Assembly: GCA_905339155.1 (NCBI GenBank)
Contig: CAJPFJ010000036.1
Span: 34,128 to 98,127, forward strand
Direction of reading: 5' to 3'
DNA from: Methanosarcinales archaeon
Lineage (GTDB): Archaea; Halobacteriota; Methanosarcinia; Methanosarcinales; Methanoperedenaceae
DNA length: 64,000 bases
A program made the translations under genes and the position numbers. The notes under the pieces are model-generated. The model saw only the letters and a program-made list of their open reading frames with translations, did no database searches and was not told where the DNA came from. Each line of letters opens with the position of its first letter. Positions within the stretch are counted from its first letter, which is position 1. Of the stretch, positions 46,087 to 55,279 are shown piece after piece.

Positions 46087-46395
46087 TCATAACAAGGTCA
46101 TAACTCATAACTCCAATACGGTCTAATAATATAGTTATGATGTCATAACAAGGTCATAACAAGGTCATAACTCCAATCATAACTTTACTCATAACAAGGT
46201 CATAACTTGATTCATAACTTTACTCATAACAAGGTCATAACTCAAAATTCCAAAAAAGTAAAAGTCATGCAAGTCACATGTGTGTCAGGCACGTACTTAC
46301 CAGTAGTCACCAAGAAATGTGACATGTGACTCATAACAAGGTCATAACTCGATTCATAACAAGGTCATAACTCCAATCATAACTCGATTCATAAC
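46087..46395. repeat. Iteron array, probable replication origin
   Basis: At least 18 direct copies of TCATAAC (units TCATAACAAGG and TCATAACTC/TTC with variants), most 11-12 bp apart, with one inverted copy at 46134-46140. Runs of exact 11-bp spacing put the copies on one face of the helix. A 90-bp gap (46242-46330) separates two clusters. Arrays of this kind bind replication initiators in plasmids; the primase-helicase gene starts 0.8 kb downstream. Confidence 0.8.
46272..46331. repeat. Inverted repeat between the two iteron clusters
   Basis: AGTCACATGT (46272-46281) and ACATGTGACT (46322-46331), a perfect 10-bp dyad with a 40-base loop. It fills the gap in the iteron array and could be the melting or initiation site. 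Confidence 0.6.
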
Positions 46396-46468
46396 TACAA
46401 ATCTGTCTAATCTAATCTAAGGTAAAGGCGCATTAAATCCAGGCTATGAAATCCTTATCTTTTAATTG

Positions 46469-46488
46469 AATAAACACAATGGTAACGC
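46469..46488 (+). repeat. CACAATGGTAAC motif, copy 2
   Basis: AATAAACACAATGGTAACGC, 182 bp before the AbrB-like gene at 46670. Partner of 42903-42922. Confidence 0.55.
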
Positions 46489-46669
46489 AAAAAACTTCCA
46501 TATCTATACATAAATATTATGAAAATGTCATACGGTAAAATCATATCCACAAAATCATAAAATAACGATATCTAATGACACTTTTACAGAGACCGATTTA
46601 TCTGTAATAAATTCTTTCATATGAGTATAAATACTATTAGAATATATGTGTAGTAGAGGTAAAAAAATT

Positions 46670-46825
46670 ATGAAAAGAAAACTTCAAAAATTTGCAGGTG
46701 TTGTTGGAGTCTACATACCAGCAGAAATAGGTAAAGACTTACACTTAAAACATGGTGAATTAGTCGATTTCAGTGTAATGGATGGTAAGATTATAATCAC
46801 TCCACTTTACACAACTCCAATTTAA
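46670..46825 (+). CDS. AbrB/SpoVT-like small regulator
   Basis: A 51-aa protein: KRKLQKFAGVVGVYIPAEIG, then HLKHGELVDFSVMDGKIIIT. This is the single-domain AbrB/SpoVT pattern. TAGAGGT lies upstream of the ATG, and GTATAAATAC at ~46625 is a likely TATA. It is a second, distinct member besides 43031. Confidence 0.75.
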   Translation: MKRKLQKFAGVVGVYIPAEIGKDLHLKHGELVDFSVMDGKIIITPLYTTPI

Positions 46826-47044
46826 AGAATAGTTCATAGGAAAATCAACAACAGTTAATTAAAAATTATATGAAAATTGAGCTTATTGTAAGGATGATAC
46901 CAGCCCAAAACGAACCGATACCAAACCAAACAACAGATTTAGCACCTTACTAATGTTAGATTGTTTTCTGTGTTTATAAATCTATCGTTCTTTGGCTGAT
47001 ATCTACCTTCCGTAAGCTTTTAAAAATAAAAAGAAGGTAAAATT

Positions 47045-47227
47045 ATGTCAAAAATAAATAAAGAATACGATATCCAATGCGCTATATGCGACAAGATATT
47101 TCAATCAGATGACTTAGAAAGAGAACTCTGTGATGATTGTCAGAAAGCTGAGGACAAAATGTTTGCAGAACTATCGGCTAAAATGAGAAAAAAATTTCCT
47201 CAATACTTTGAAGAGAAGAGGATGTGA
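47045..47227 (+). CDS. Small zinc-ribbon protein
   Basis: A 60-aa protein with IQCAICDKIF and ELCDDCQKAED, a four-Cys zinc ribbon, followed by a basic helix ending KRM. AAGAAGGT precedes the ATG. Its stop is 4 bp before the primase-helicase ATG at 47232, so the two are co-translated. Confidence 0.7.
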   Translation: MSKINKEYDIQCAICDKIFQSDDLERELCDDCQKAEDKMFAELSAKMRKKFPQYFEEKRM

Positions 47228-47231
47228 AATC

Positions 47232-50200
47232 ATGACAGTATCAATTACAGAATTCAGTAAATTTCATAACTTACTTACGGCACAAAGAAAAGATTACAAT
47301 CCTTACTATATTAAATTGGAAAAAGGCGGTAAGAATCCTTACTACAATAAATTAGATAAAAGCTGTAAGAATCATTGGAAATCACAACATAGTAATGAAG
47401 GACATACATACAAAGATGCACTATCTTGGATGGCTGAAGGATTCAACGTTGGAATAGTAGCCACAGATAGAGATCCACTTGTTATCATTGATATTGATAA
47501 TCTTGAAAAGATTACTGATATCAAACCAACTCTAAGAACAAGGTCAAGAAAAAGAGCTGGACTACACAACTTTTATTTTGGAGATGACAAAGATACTAAG
47601 GTCATTATCCCTACTGGTGGTAATGGTGAAGTAAGGTCGAAATGGGCGTATGTAGTAACGGCAGGTTCAAGTATTGATGTTGATTTTAATAAAAATCCAA
47701 AAGATAAAGAACTATATGATTCACTTCCACCTGAACAACAGGCGCAATTTGGACTCTATACAGTCGATAATGAACTTCCAGTTTCTGATATAACCTTTGA
47801 TGAGTTCCCTGTAGAATTCAAGGAACGCTATAAAAAAGAGAAGGATAGTAAGAATAGAAGTAAGATGCCAGATGCCGAATATGAAAAGTTTGTAAAGGAA
47901 CATACAGAAAATCCAAATCAATCTGCAATCTACAAGTTAAAGATTGAAAATATAATCGGGCACCATGACCCATCAGAGAGATTTCATAGTCCTTTACATG
48001 ATTCTTCAACCGATGCAAATTCATCAGTGTCTGAAGGCGTACACCATTGTTGGAGACATTATGTAGCACATTCACCATTACAATTATTAGGTGTATTGGC
48101 TGGTGTATTACAATGTGAGGATGCTGGTAAAGGACACAATGGTAGGTCAGAATCACAATTGAATCTACAAGATGGTGAAACTCTCTATAGGATATGGGAA
48201 TATGCAAAAAAAGAAGGTATGATTCCAATTGATGACAAACCACCAGGTCAAGCTATTGTTTGGTTCGCAACACATGAAGGAATTTGTCATATAACAGATG
48301 TAAAATTTGGATGGATGTTGGGCGCAAACTACTACAAAGCCATGAAAGAACTTAAAGCAAGAAAACTCATTGGTGGATTGTGTTCTAATTGTTTTAAAAC
48401 AAAACCAATTGAAGGCAAGACATTATGCCAGGAATGCTTAGATTATATGAACCAGGAAAAAAATAATGGTTCTAATAAACAATCTAAATATAAATCAACA
48501 TCTCACGTAGAAGATGGTTGTATCGGTATCACTAAGTTTAAGAAAGAGTTGGATGAAGATAATGTATCCATAACAGTACCATACTTTGATGCCCTAACCA
48601 ACTATTATTTTGAATATATAAGAGTTGTCAATTCAATTGATTACGAGACTAAAAAAAATAAGACTGAATTTGAATCTAAAATCGTAATTGGTGATAAGAA
48701 AATAATTTTCGATATTGATGTACCAACATCATCAAAAAATGAACTCTTTGAAATCGCTATAAAAAATGCATGTGGATCAGATGCAAAATTTGAACCTCGT
48801 GACGTTAGTACTATCAGAGGAGCTTTTATTAATTTAATGGAGAGTAGTAAGATACAAAAAATAGATAAAGTTCCTATGGGCTGGCATGGTGAAGAGTATG
48901 TCATGAAGTCGGTCATAATAACAAAGGATGGTATAAAAAAGAATGATAAGTATTTGATGGACGTTCCTGAGACCAGCAAAGCACGATTTATTGATATGTT
49001 TGAAATTACAAATGAAGAATTTGTCGAGTGCGGTAAACATATTAATAAAGATTTCATGAACCTACATGATAGATACTTCATACAAATGTCACTGGCTGAT
49101 TGTTATGGCGCACCATTTCAAAGAAGGCTGGAAGAAAGAAATGTTGATGAAATGAAGTATCCAAAAATCGATAGAGGAGAATCGGGGGGTGGAAAATCAT
49201 TTGTAGAGAAAAGAATGCAAGGACATTTTGGAATAATGGGGGAAAATGGTATTGTAACATGGCAGAGTACACCTAAAAGTGTAGATAAAGAGGGTGGAGA
49301 GTATCGCGATGTATTATTCTTAGCCGACGATATTTTACCTTCCACTTTAGAAAATAAATATGATAAACATACATTCTTTGATATTCTACATAATTATGTA
49401 TCTGCTTCTGGTAGAACAAAATTAACACAAAAATCAGACTTAAATCCAGGTAAACCAATAGGAGGAAGTTTAGTAATAACAGCAGAAGTCACTGTAACAG
49501 AAGGGGCGGGTAATGTTGGTAGGGTGTGTTATGTTGATGTTCCAAAAGAAAAAGATGAAGTCATACTAACACAACGAAAAATCTTAGGATCTATTTGTTT
49601 ATCAAAGGAACACCTTTATCCTGGATTTATGGCTCGGTATATTGCAGATGTCATAAAAAATGAAAAGTGGTTAGATGTGTATAGGTTAGCATATATCGAA
49701 ACTAGAAATGAATTCTTAAAAACTAATGGTGATGACCGTTCAGCCAAGATGCATGCAATACGGTATGTTCATTTTGAAATGTTCTGTAACTTCATGGTCA
49801 AAAATGGATTCATGTCAGATGTAGAAAAGGCTGATAACTTATCTTTCCTTAAAGAGAAAATGATTGAACGTATCAAGGAAACCAGCTCAAGTATCCAAGA
49901 TGAAAGACCAATTGAAATTTTTTTAGATAAAGTACAGCAGTTAGTCTCAACTGGAAAACTTACACGAGCACAGAAACATGAGTGTATTGATGATGCACAT
50001 ACAAAGAATCCAGTTTGTATTGTTCTTGATGATATAGATTATCCAAGTTTGGCTTTCATAATACCAGATATAACTCTTGAATGTATAAAGGAAAATATGA
50101 GGAAGTCAGAAAGGTTATTCAATATTAGTCAAGTTGATATTAGTAGGGCATTAAATGAAAAAGGATTGCTCAAAATGACAAGTAAAGGTAGAAATACATA

Positions 50201-50648
50201 TCAAATTACGTTTAATGGTGTCAAAGTCAATACGTGGTGCATAGCAAGAGAATTAATTGGTATTCCAGATGCAACAAATCAGGAATCATTATTTGAAGTG
50301 GCACGAGTAGCATATAAATCATTTGAAAAATATGGTATAATAAATGAACCACCAACACCAAAACAATATAATCTAGTTTTAGTCAACCTAATAAATCAAT
50401 TTAGACCAGGTATCGGTAAAAATGATAAAATAAAAGCTTGGAAAGAACTCGATAAATATATTAGATTTGGTTTTGATTGGAAAGGATGGATTATGCAAGA
50501 ATTGAAACTAGAAGATATTAATGTGGATGTGAATGAAAATCAGATTGTATCTGAAATGAAACAAAATCAAACACCTTTAATATGTCCAGAAATCGACAAA
50601 CTCAATGATTTATCAACAAGTCCTCTAATAAAACTGAAAGATATATGA
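47232..50648 (+). CDS. Primase-polymerase/helicase replication protein
   Basis: A 1138-aa protein from the ATG at 47232 after GAGGATGTGA. Residues 1-190 resemble an archaeo-eukaryotic PrimPol: VIIDIDN (84-90) supplies the acidic pair, HNFYFGD and GEVRSKWAYVVTAGS (~132-146) the His/Arg region. Residues ~385-410 form a zinc ribbon (CSNCFKTKP, LCQEC). A AAA+/SF3-type helicase follows with Walker A GESGGGKS (649-656), Walker B VLFLADD (694-700) and a later Asn/Thr motif (GGSLVITAEVTVTE). The C-terminus has a winged helix (ISQVDISRALNEKGLL). This would start and unwind replication of the element. Confidence 0.8.
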   Translation: MTVSITEFSKFHNLLTAQRKDYNPYYIKLEKGGKNPYYNKLDKSCKNHWKSQHSNEGHTYKDALSWMAEGFNVGIVATDRDPLVIIDIDNLEKITDIKPTLRTRSRKRAGLHNFYFGDDKDTKVIIPTGGNGEVRSKWAYVVTAGSSIDVDFNKNPKDKELYDSLPPEQQAQFGLYTVDNELPVSDITFDEFPVEFKERYKKEKDSKNRSKMPDAEYEKFVKEHTENPNQSAIYKLKIENIIGHHDPSERFHSPLHDSSTDANSSVSEGVHHCWRHYVAHSPLQLLGVLAGVLQCEDAGKGHNGRSESQLNLQDGETLYRIWEYAKKEGMIPIDDKPPGQAIVWFATHEGICHITDVKFGWMLGANYYKAMKELKARKLIGGLCSNCFKTKPIEGKTLCQECLDYMNQEKNNGSNKQSKYKSTSHVEDGCIGITKFKKELDEDNVSITVPYFDALTNYYFEYIRVVNSIDYETKKNKTEFESKIVIGDKKIIFDIDVPTSSKNELFEIAIKNACGSDAKFEPRDVSTIRGAFINLMESSKIQKIDKVPMGWHGEEYVMKSVIITKDGIKKNDKYLMDVPETSKARFIDMFEITNEEFVECGKHINKDFMNLHDRYFIQMSLADCYGAPFQRRLEERNVDEMKYPKIDRGESGGGKSFVEKRMQGHFGIMGENGIVTWQSTPKSVDKEGGEYRDVLFLADDILPSTLENKYDKHTFFDILHNYVSASGRTKLTQKSDLNPGKPIGGSLVITAEVTVTEGAGNVGRVCYVDVPKEKDEVILTQRKILGSICLSKEHLYPGFMARYIADVIKNEKWLDVYRLAYIETRNEFLKTNGDDRSAKMHAIRYVHFEMFCNFMVKNGFMSDVEKADNLSFLKEKMIERIKETSSSIQDERPIEIFLDKVQQLVSTGKLTRAQKHECIDDAHTKNPVCIVLDDIDYPSLAFIIPDITLECIKENMRKSERLFNISQVDISRALNEKGLLKMTSKGRNTYQITFNGVKVNTWCIARELIGIPDATNQESLFEVARVAYKSFEKYGIINEPPTPKQYNLVLVNLINQFRPGIGKNDKIKAWKELDKYIRFGFDWKGWIMQELKLEDINVDVNENQIVSEMKQNQTPLICPEIDKLNDLSTSPLIKLKDI

Positions 50649-50671
50649 ATTTTCAATTTTTTTTAGACTGT

Positions 50672-51021
50672 ACTGCTTCCATATCTAGAGGAACTGTCTA
50701 AAAAAGAGCTTAATATACCGTATTTGGAAGCAGTGAAAAATCAACTGCTTCCATACTTTTTTAATATACCGTATTTGGAATCACACATAGAAGCAGTGGA
50801 AGCAGTAAAATAGAGAGAGTAAGTATTAGGAATAATAATAAAAAATAACCATATAAAAAATAAGGATAAATTTTTTTCTCACATGTAGTGTATATATTTA
50901 CTATTTACTGCTTCCACTGCTTCCATACATATAATAATAATAAATAATACTTATCGGTATAATATATAATAACAGTCTAAAATTTGGAAGCAGTAAGGAA
51001 GCAGTAAAATTTAACTGCTTC
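50672..51021. repeat. GGAAGCAGT repeat region
   Basis: About ten copies of GGAAGCAGT or its complement ACTGCTTCC in 350 bp, some as direct tandems 9-11 bp apart (50790-50806, 50907-50924, 50986-51005), others facing each other to make hairpins (50726-50752). A 20-bp direct repeat, TTAATATACCGTATTTGGAA, occurs at 50710 and 50761. No gene. A second origin, a partition centromere or a transcription control region are possible. Confidence 0.75.
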
Positions 51022-51669
51022 TATAATGTTTGTTGATAGTGTTTTTATGGAAGCACCATTAACAGTAGACTTGTATTATCTCTTAGTCTTATTTCATTAG
51101 AAAAACTTTTAAGTTCCTAACTGAACTAAATCTATCCTTGAACCAAATTAAGACGATTTAAGACACGAACTCATCTTAACCTATACAAATCTATCAATCA
51201 ATCCTAATTTTTCTCAGGTCTCGATTGATTCCTATTAGTTTTGTTTTAAAGCTGGTAGGAAGGTCAAGGAACGTCCAAGGCGAACAATCTAAGGTAAACT
51301 GACATAATCATATCAATCTACTATAAGTCAATCAATAGAACGCAAGGATTTACAAGGATTCGTATTATGCGCAATTCCAATAGACCAGAATTTACAATGT
51401 AGTGCAAACTAAGGACTTGAAACAATCCTACTAATCCAGATTAGATTAGCATTTGTTAATTTTTTTGGAAGTAGTGCTAACTTTTAGTACTAACAAATGT
51501 TAAAAAACATGATACTATTTATTTCCTTGTTACCTATTTACTTATTATTTAACATATTAAAATAAATCGCTATACAGTGCCACTAAATAAGGCGGTCTTA
51601 AAGGCGATAGTTTATATACATTAATATCGTTTACATAAATAATATAAAAATAACAGAGCTGAATAAATA
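51022..51669. other. Non-coding stretch before the membrane-protein operon
   Basis: About 650 bases without a convincing ORF. It has AATCTAAGGTAAA near 51288, also present near 46410. A TATA-like TTTATATAC at ~51610 lies ~60 bp before the ATG at 51670 and is a likely promoter for the operon that follows. Confidence 0.45.
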
Positions 51670-51810
51670 ATGCAAGTTGAAGTCACTTCGATTAATATCA
51701 CTCGGAAAGTCAAAAATGAACTTAACCGACGGAAGCGAATTTTATCAAATAGAATAGGCCGTTCAATTAGTTTTGATGAACTACTTAGAGGAATTTTAGG
51801 GGTAAGATAA
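51670..51810 (+). CDS. Ribbon-helix-helix-like small protein
   Basis: A 46-aa protein: a short strand (QVEVTSINITRKV) then two helices (KNELNRRKRI and ISFDELLRGIL), the ribbon-helix-helix/CopG plan. The next ATG follows its stop with no gap. Likely the repressor of the operon it opens. Confidence 0.6.
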   Translation: MQVEVTSINITRKVKNELNRRKRILSNRIGRSISFDELLRGILGVR

Positions 51811-51978
51811 ATGGCAATGATTAGGCTTATTGAGAATTGTTATCTGGAACTTGAAGAGATTCGAAACAAAATCATAAATCAGAAGCAGAAGGAAGGAAAG
51901 CCAACAAAGACCACATATAGTGAAATTATCAACCTACTAATCAGAAATTACAAGAAACATGATGTGGCGATACAATGA
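51811..51978 (+). CDS. Small helical protein, RHH-like
   Basis: A 55-aa protein (MAMIRLIENCYLELEEIRNK, then KTTYSEIINLLIRNYKKHD). The second half looks like the helices of a ribbon-helix-helix protein. It abuts the previous gene and overlaps the next by ATGA. It may heterodimerise with the product of 51670. Confidence 0.55.
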   Translation: MAMIRLIENCYLELEEIRNKIINQKQKEGKPTKTTYSEIINLLIRNYKKHDVAIQ

Positions 51979-52301
51979 AACAATCACAAAAACAGATAAT
52001 GTATTTTACAGGAATTATTTTAATAATGGGTTTTATAATAATTTCCAATACTCCTAGTACTCCGGCTGAGTTTGTAAAGCATCCTCTTATTGTTGAGCCG
52101 CCACCATGCTTTTTTGATAATAGCTGCACAACACCAACACCAACAACAGTTATAACCACTACTACAACATGTAATGCTGGTTTCTTTTTCGATTCCAGCA
52201 CAAATAAATGCATTCCTGACCTTAAGCCAAATTTTACAGCATTCTTTTTACTCGGATTAATTTTTCTAGGTTTAATTTACAATTATTTTGTGAGGAAGTA
52301 A
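51975..52301 (+). CDS. Membrane protein with Thr-rich Cys loop
   Basis: A 108-aa protein with an N-terminal helix (YFTGIILIMGFIII) and a C-terminal helix (AFFLLGLIFLGLIYNYF). The loop between is outside, rich in Pro/Thr (PTPTTVITTTTT), and has four Cys (CFFDNSC, TCNAG, KCIPD) that could form disulfides. No family recognised. First membrane gene of a tightly packed cassette; overlaps the gene before. Confidence 0.6.
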   Translation: MKQSQKQIMYFTGIILIMGFIIISNTPSTPAEFVKHPLIVEPPPCFFDNSCTTPTPTTVITTTTTCNAGFFFDSSTNKCIPDLKPNFTAFFLLGLIFLGLIYNYFVRK

Positions 52302-52302
52302 T

Positions 52303-52680
52303 ATGAAACATAACATAATCCTACTTATCCTGTTATTATCTGTAGGAACATCGACAGCAGCGCAAAACCAACAATGCATAGACCTATTTGCTACCAACAG
52401 TGAAATTCTTACAAAAGCAGACACATCGGGAAATCATGCTATAGAAGAACAGGAAGCTGTGAACTTCGAAAATACACAAATTGGAATGGATAAGCTCTTA
52501 AATCCTGATAACGCAAAAATTGTAAGTGATTTCTCTGTTCTAGGCTGCGGAATACCTAAGAATTACATATCTGCTAATCAGATTCAAACACAAACTCCAA
52601 CACAAAAAGTGGGTATGTGGTTTGTTTTTATCGCAATTATAGCATTGATTTACTTAGAATCAAAGAGGACAAAAAAATGA
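52303..52680 (+). CDS. Signal-peptide protein with C-terminal membrane anchor
   Basis: A 125-aa protein. Signal peptide residues 1-20 (cleavage near TAA-QN), an external domain with two Cys (QQCIDL, LGCGIP) and one helical region with DTSGNHAIEEQEA that resembles an EF-hand-type loop, then a membrane helix (MWFVFIAIIALIYL) and a basic end. One base after the previous stop; overlaps the next start. Confidence 0.6.
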   Translation: MKHNIILLILLLSVGTSTAAQNQQCIDLFATNSEILTKADTSGNHAIEEQEAVNFENTQIGMDKLLNPDNAKIVSDFSVLGCGIPKNYISANQIQTQTPTQKVGMWFVFIAIIALIYLESKRTKK

Positions 52681-53054
52681 AACAGTTTGAACACATCTTA
52701 TTTAATGCAAATCCTGAGAAACTTCAGATGCTTAGAGATTATTGTAATGAAAATGCCTTCGGATGTTATGAAATAGTCGAAAATATTCCTGTTAAGAACG
52801 TAAAGGCTTTTAATGAATTCTTGAAGGATAACCAGATATGTGATGATAAAACTTGTTTGTATGTTCCTATTCCAAAAAACCAAAAAATGTTACAGGAATT
52901 GAAGAAATTTGCAGTTAATAATGGATTTCAAATTTCGATAGATGGCACTGAAGCATTGTTAGTAAATGTTCCTATTGTTGTTTTAAACTCTATGGAATTT
53001 GAAGAACTTTTAATAAAACTTGAAAGAGAATTTGAACAGGAGTTGAAACTATGA
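52677..53054 (+). CDS. Cytosolic hypothetical protein
   Basis: A 125-aa protein from the ATG at 52677, which overlaps the previous stop (ATGA); the longer frame from 52617 is a shadow. It is acidic with two similar halves (ILFNANPEKLQMLRDYCNEN and PKNQKMLQELKKFAVNNGF, each followed by a beta stretch), so probably an internal duplication. No family recognised. Its end overlaps the next gene by four bases. Confidence 0.55.
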   Translation: MKQFEHILFNANPEKLQMLRDYCNENAFGCYEIVENIPVKNVKAFNEFLKDNQICDDKTCLYVPIPKNQKMLQELKKFAVNNGFQISIDGTEALLVNVPIVVLNSMEFEELLIKLEREFEQELKL

Positions 53055-53920
53055 AATCAAATATATTATCGATAATATTGATAATTTTAATATTATCAAC
53101 AACGGCTAATGCTAAAACACAAGTTTCAAAGGAATTTGTGACTGGTCAATATGGAAAATTTGCATGTGCTTTTGGTATTGGGGATTGCATTTATCTTATA
53201 ACATATGATGATGGTTCGACTCTGTACAAACTCGATAGGTCAATACTATCGACTAGTTCAATTGTAGACTCAAAATCACAATTAACAGCTACTGCAAACA
53301 TAGGTCAAAGTGCATCGATAACATATACTGTAAAAGGGTCAGGTGCTGATGGTTTTAATGCACACAATCAAAAATACGAGTGGTATGATAATAATCAGAA
53401 TTTCATGGATGTACAGTCTATTAATATTCCTTATGATAAAGAATATTTGTGGATTCATAGAGTAGGGCCGTTCAGTAGTTCAGGAACTTATGAATACAGT
53501 ATTATCGAATGGATTGAAATTAATATTGTAAATCAAAATTGTCTGCATTTGCCTTGCAGTCCTGAATACAAACAAGTATGGGCAAAAGCAGATGAATTCT
53601 ATCCAAGAGTAACAGTTTCTGGTGGACAGACACAAACACCAGTGCCTACAAATCCTGTTTATACTTATGTCCAACCTACTTATCCAACCTATACTACTCA
53701 ACCAACTTATGTTCAGCCTACTTATCCAGGATATACATCTCAGCCGACTTATGTTCAGCCTCCTACATCTCAACCAACTCTACCTCCTACACCTCCTGGT
53801 ACTGGTTCGACACCATCATTCATCGAATCCAATATGGTTTACATTGCGATTGCATTGATACTTGGAATAGTTGTAATTGCGTTGTGGCCTACTGAAAATA
53901 AAAAAGGTAAAAGGAGATAA
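53051..53920 (+). CDS. Secreted/anchored protein with PTY repeats
   Basis: A 289-aa protein. Signal peptide 1-21 (ILIILILSTTANA), a beta-rich external domain to about residue 190 (TYDDGSTLYKLDRS, TANIGQSASITYTVKGSG), then a stalk of repeats such as YVQPTYPTYTTQ and YVQPTYPGYTSQ (~215-260), and a C-terminal membrane helix (NMVYIAIALILGIVVIALW) with a basic tail. The plan is that of a surface spike on a stalk. It starts within the previous stop. Confidence 0.65.
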   Translation: MKSNILSIILIILILSTTANAKTQVSKEFVTGQYGKFACAFGIGDCIYLITYDDGSTLYKLDRSILSTSSIVDSKSQLTATANIGQSASITYTVKGSGADGFNAHNQKYEWYDNNQNFMDVQSINIPYDKEYLWIHRVGPFSSSGTYEYSIIEWIEINIVNQNCLHLPCSPEYKQVWAKADEFYPRVTVSGGQTQTPVPTNPVYTYVQPTYPTYTTQPTYVQPTYPGYTSQPTYVQPPTSQPTLPPTPPGTGSTPSFIESNMVYIAIALILGIVVIALWPTENKKGKRR

Positions 53921-53925
53921 ATAAA

Positions 53926-54693
53926 ATGGTTTTTCAAAAATGCCAAAAATGTGGTTTCACAACAGAAGAAACAAAAACATATGCAAAACATATGCTGGAT
54001 GAGCATAAAATCGATATAGGTCAAGGTTATTTTGAGGGTCAGCAGGAAACACCACAGGGGAAAAAGTCTTTACAGCATCAAATTACAGCCTTCAAGAACC
54101 TGTTTTCAAAGGATAGACCACAAGACAAACCTATCACATTACCACCGCCAAAGAAACCACCAATTCAACCACCTGTTCCATGGATGCGTGGTCTTGATAA
54201 TAGTTTCAATCTTGAAATTAGTCTCGGCACCACAAGAGAAGCATATCGCAATTTTACAAAAGTGCTTATTGGTAAAGTCACTCAGAATCACTGTTCTCTG
54301 ATTTTGTACACGTACATGAAGGATCTGGAAGAACTCGAAGAACTACAAGAAAAAGAAAAACTATTGGAGTCTCGTTTGGAAGCTTATACAACATCGGATG
54401 ACGCTTTCGTTGAAATTGCAACATCATTAAACAAATTAACAAACCAGATTAAGGATTTAAAGAAAAACTCTCCGATGAACGAGCATGCCGAAATAATTCT
54501 TGAGGAACATATCCAGAGTGATGATAATGAGAAGTTAAAACTCGATTTCATGAATCAATGCTTAAGAGAAGCGCAACAACTTGAAAAAAATCATAGGCGG
54601 ACTGATGATAAGGCTATTGAAAAATCTATTGAAAAATCAGTAAATAAAGTCGATATTGTAAAAGAAAATGAAGGTGGAAAAGAATGGAACTGA
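53926..54693 (+). CDS. Zinc-finger coiled-coil protein
   Basis: A 255-aa cytosolic protein. Residues 4-27 form a C2H2 finger (FQKCQKCGFTTEETKTYAKH, then H). A Pro-rich stretch (PPPKKPPIQPPVPW) comes next, then a helical domain (LGTTREAYRNFTKVLIGK), a coiled coil (DLEELEELQEKEKLLESRLE) and a charged tail. No family recognised. It lies in the cassette between surface genes and small charged genes. Confidence 0.55.
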   Translation: MVFQKCQKCGFTTEETKTYAKHMLDEHKIDIGQGYFEGQQETPQGKKSLQHQITAFKNLFSKDRPQDKPITLPPPKKPPIQPPVPWMRGLDNSFNLEISLGTTREAYRNFTKVLIGKVTQNHCSLILYTYMKDLEELEELQEKEKLLESRLEAYTTSDDAFVEIATSLNKLTNQIKDLKKNSPMNEHAEIILEEHIQSDDNEKLKLDFMNQCLREAQQLEKNHRRTDDKAIEKSIEKSVNKVDIVKENEGGKEWN

Positions 54694-54986
54694 CCTATCA
54701 ACAGAAATTCAGAGCAGCAGAACTCGAAAAAGAAAGGCAACATTATGAGAGAAAACAGAAAATCCGAGAAGCAAATAAACTAACAAGAGAAAGGCGGGCT
54801 CTGAAATTACAGCAAGAGAAGACTCAGACAAGTGAAGAAAGACATGCACTTAGATTAGAACGGCAACGAAAATCCAATCAGATGCAGAGGCAGAAGCAGA
54901 AAATGTTGAAAGAACAGCATCATCAGGTCAATAGTGGAATGAAATCTGTAACAGATGACAGTCATCAAATGACGATAATGAGGTAA
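54684..54986 (+). CDS. Highly basic/charged helical protein
   Basis: A 100-aa protein, almost entirely charged helix (RAAELEKERQHYERKQKIRE, RQRKSNQMQRQKQKML). It overlaps the gene before by 10 bp. It could bind nucleic acid or pair with the acidic product of 54993. No family recognised. Confidence 0.5.
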   Translation: MELTYQQKFRAAELEKERQHYERKQKIREANKLTRERRALKLQQEKTQTSEERHALRLERQRKSNQMQRQKQKMLKEQHHQVNSGMKSVTDDSHQMTIMR

Positions 54987-54992
54987 AAAAAT

Positions 54993-55277
54993 ATGTTTGA
55001 AGAATTGAAGAAAAAATCAGGATGGTTTGAAGAACCGTCTGTAATGAACGAAAAAGGAAAACTTGTAGCGAAAGACCACCATGAAGCATTAATCAAAGCA
55101 CAGTATAAAAAAACTTCGCCATCTTGTGTATGTATCGAACCTTGCAACCATAAGAAAGAGGATATTGTTGATGAAATTGATGATAATCAGGAAGAGGATA
55201 AGCGAAATAACAAAATTGACAAAAAAGAAGAAGCTGATGACTCAGAAGATAAAGAAGATAAAGAAAAAGGCGATTGA
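54993..55277 (+). CDS. Acidic protein
   Basis: A 94-aa protein. The first half is mixed (MFEELKKKSGWFEEPSVMNE) with a Cys pair in PSCVCIEPCNH; the second half is an acid/lysine run (DEIDDNQEEDKR; DSEDKEDKEKGD). The charge complements the basic product of 54684, 6 bp upstream. Confidence 0.5.
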   Translation: MFEELKKKSGWFEEPSVMNEKGKLVAKDHHEALIKAQYKKTSPSCVCIEPCNHKKEDIVDEIDDNQEEDKRNNKIDKKEEADDSEDKEDKEKGD

Positions 55278-55279
55278 AA

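Noticed and set aside
46087..46395. CRISPR array
   Set aside because: The repeat unit is about 11 bp with almost no spacer and there are no cas genes; it fits iterons.
50672..51021. CRISPR array or tRNA cluster
   Set aside because: Repeats are 9 bp, in mixed orientation and irregularly spaced; no tRNA fold was found here or elsewhere in the window.
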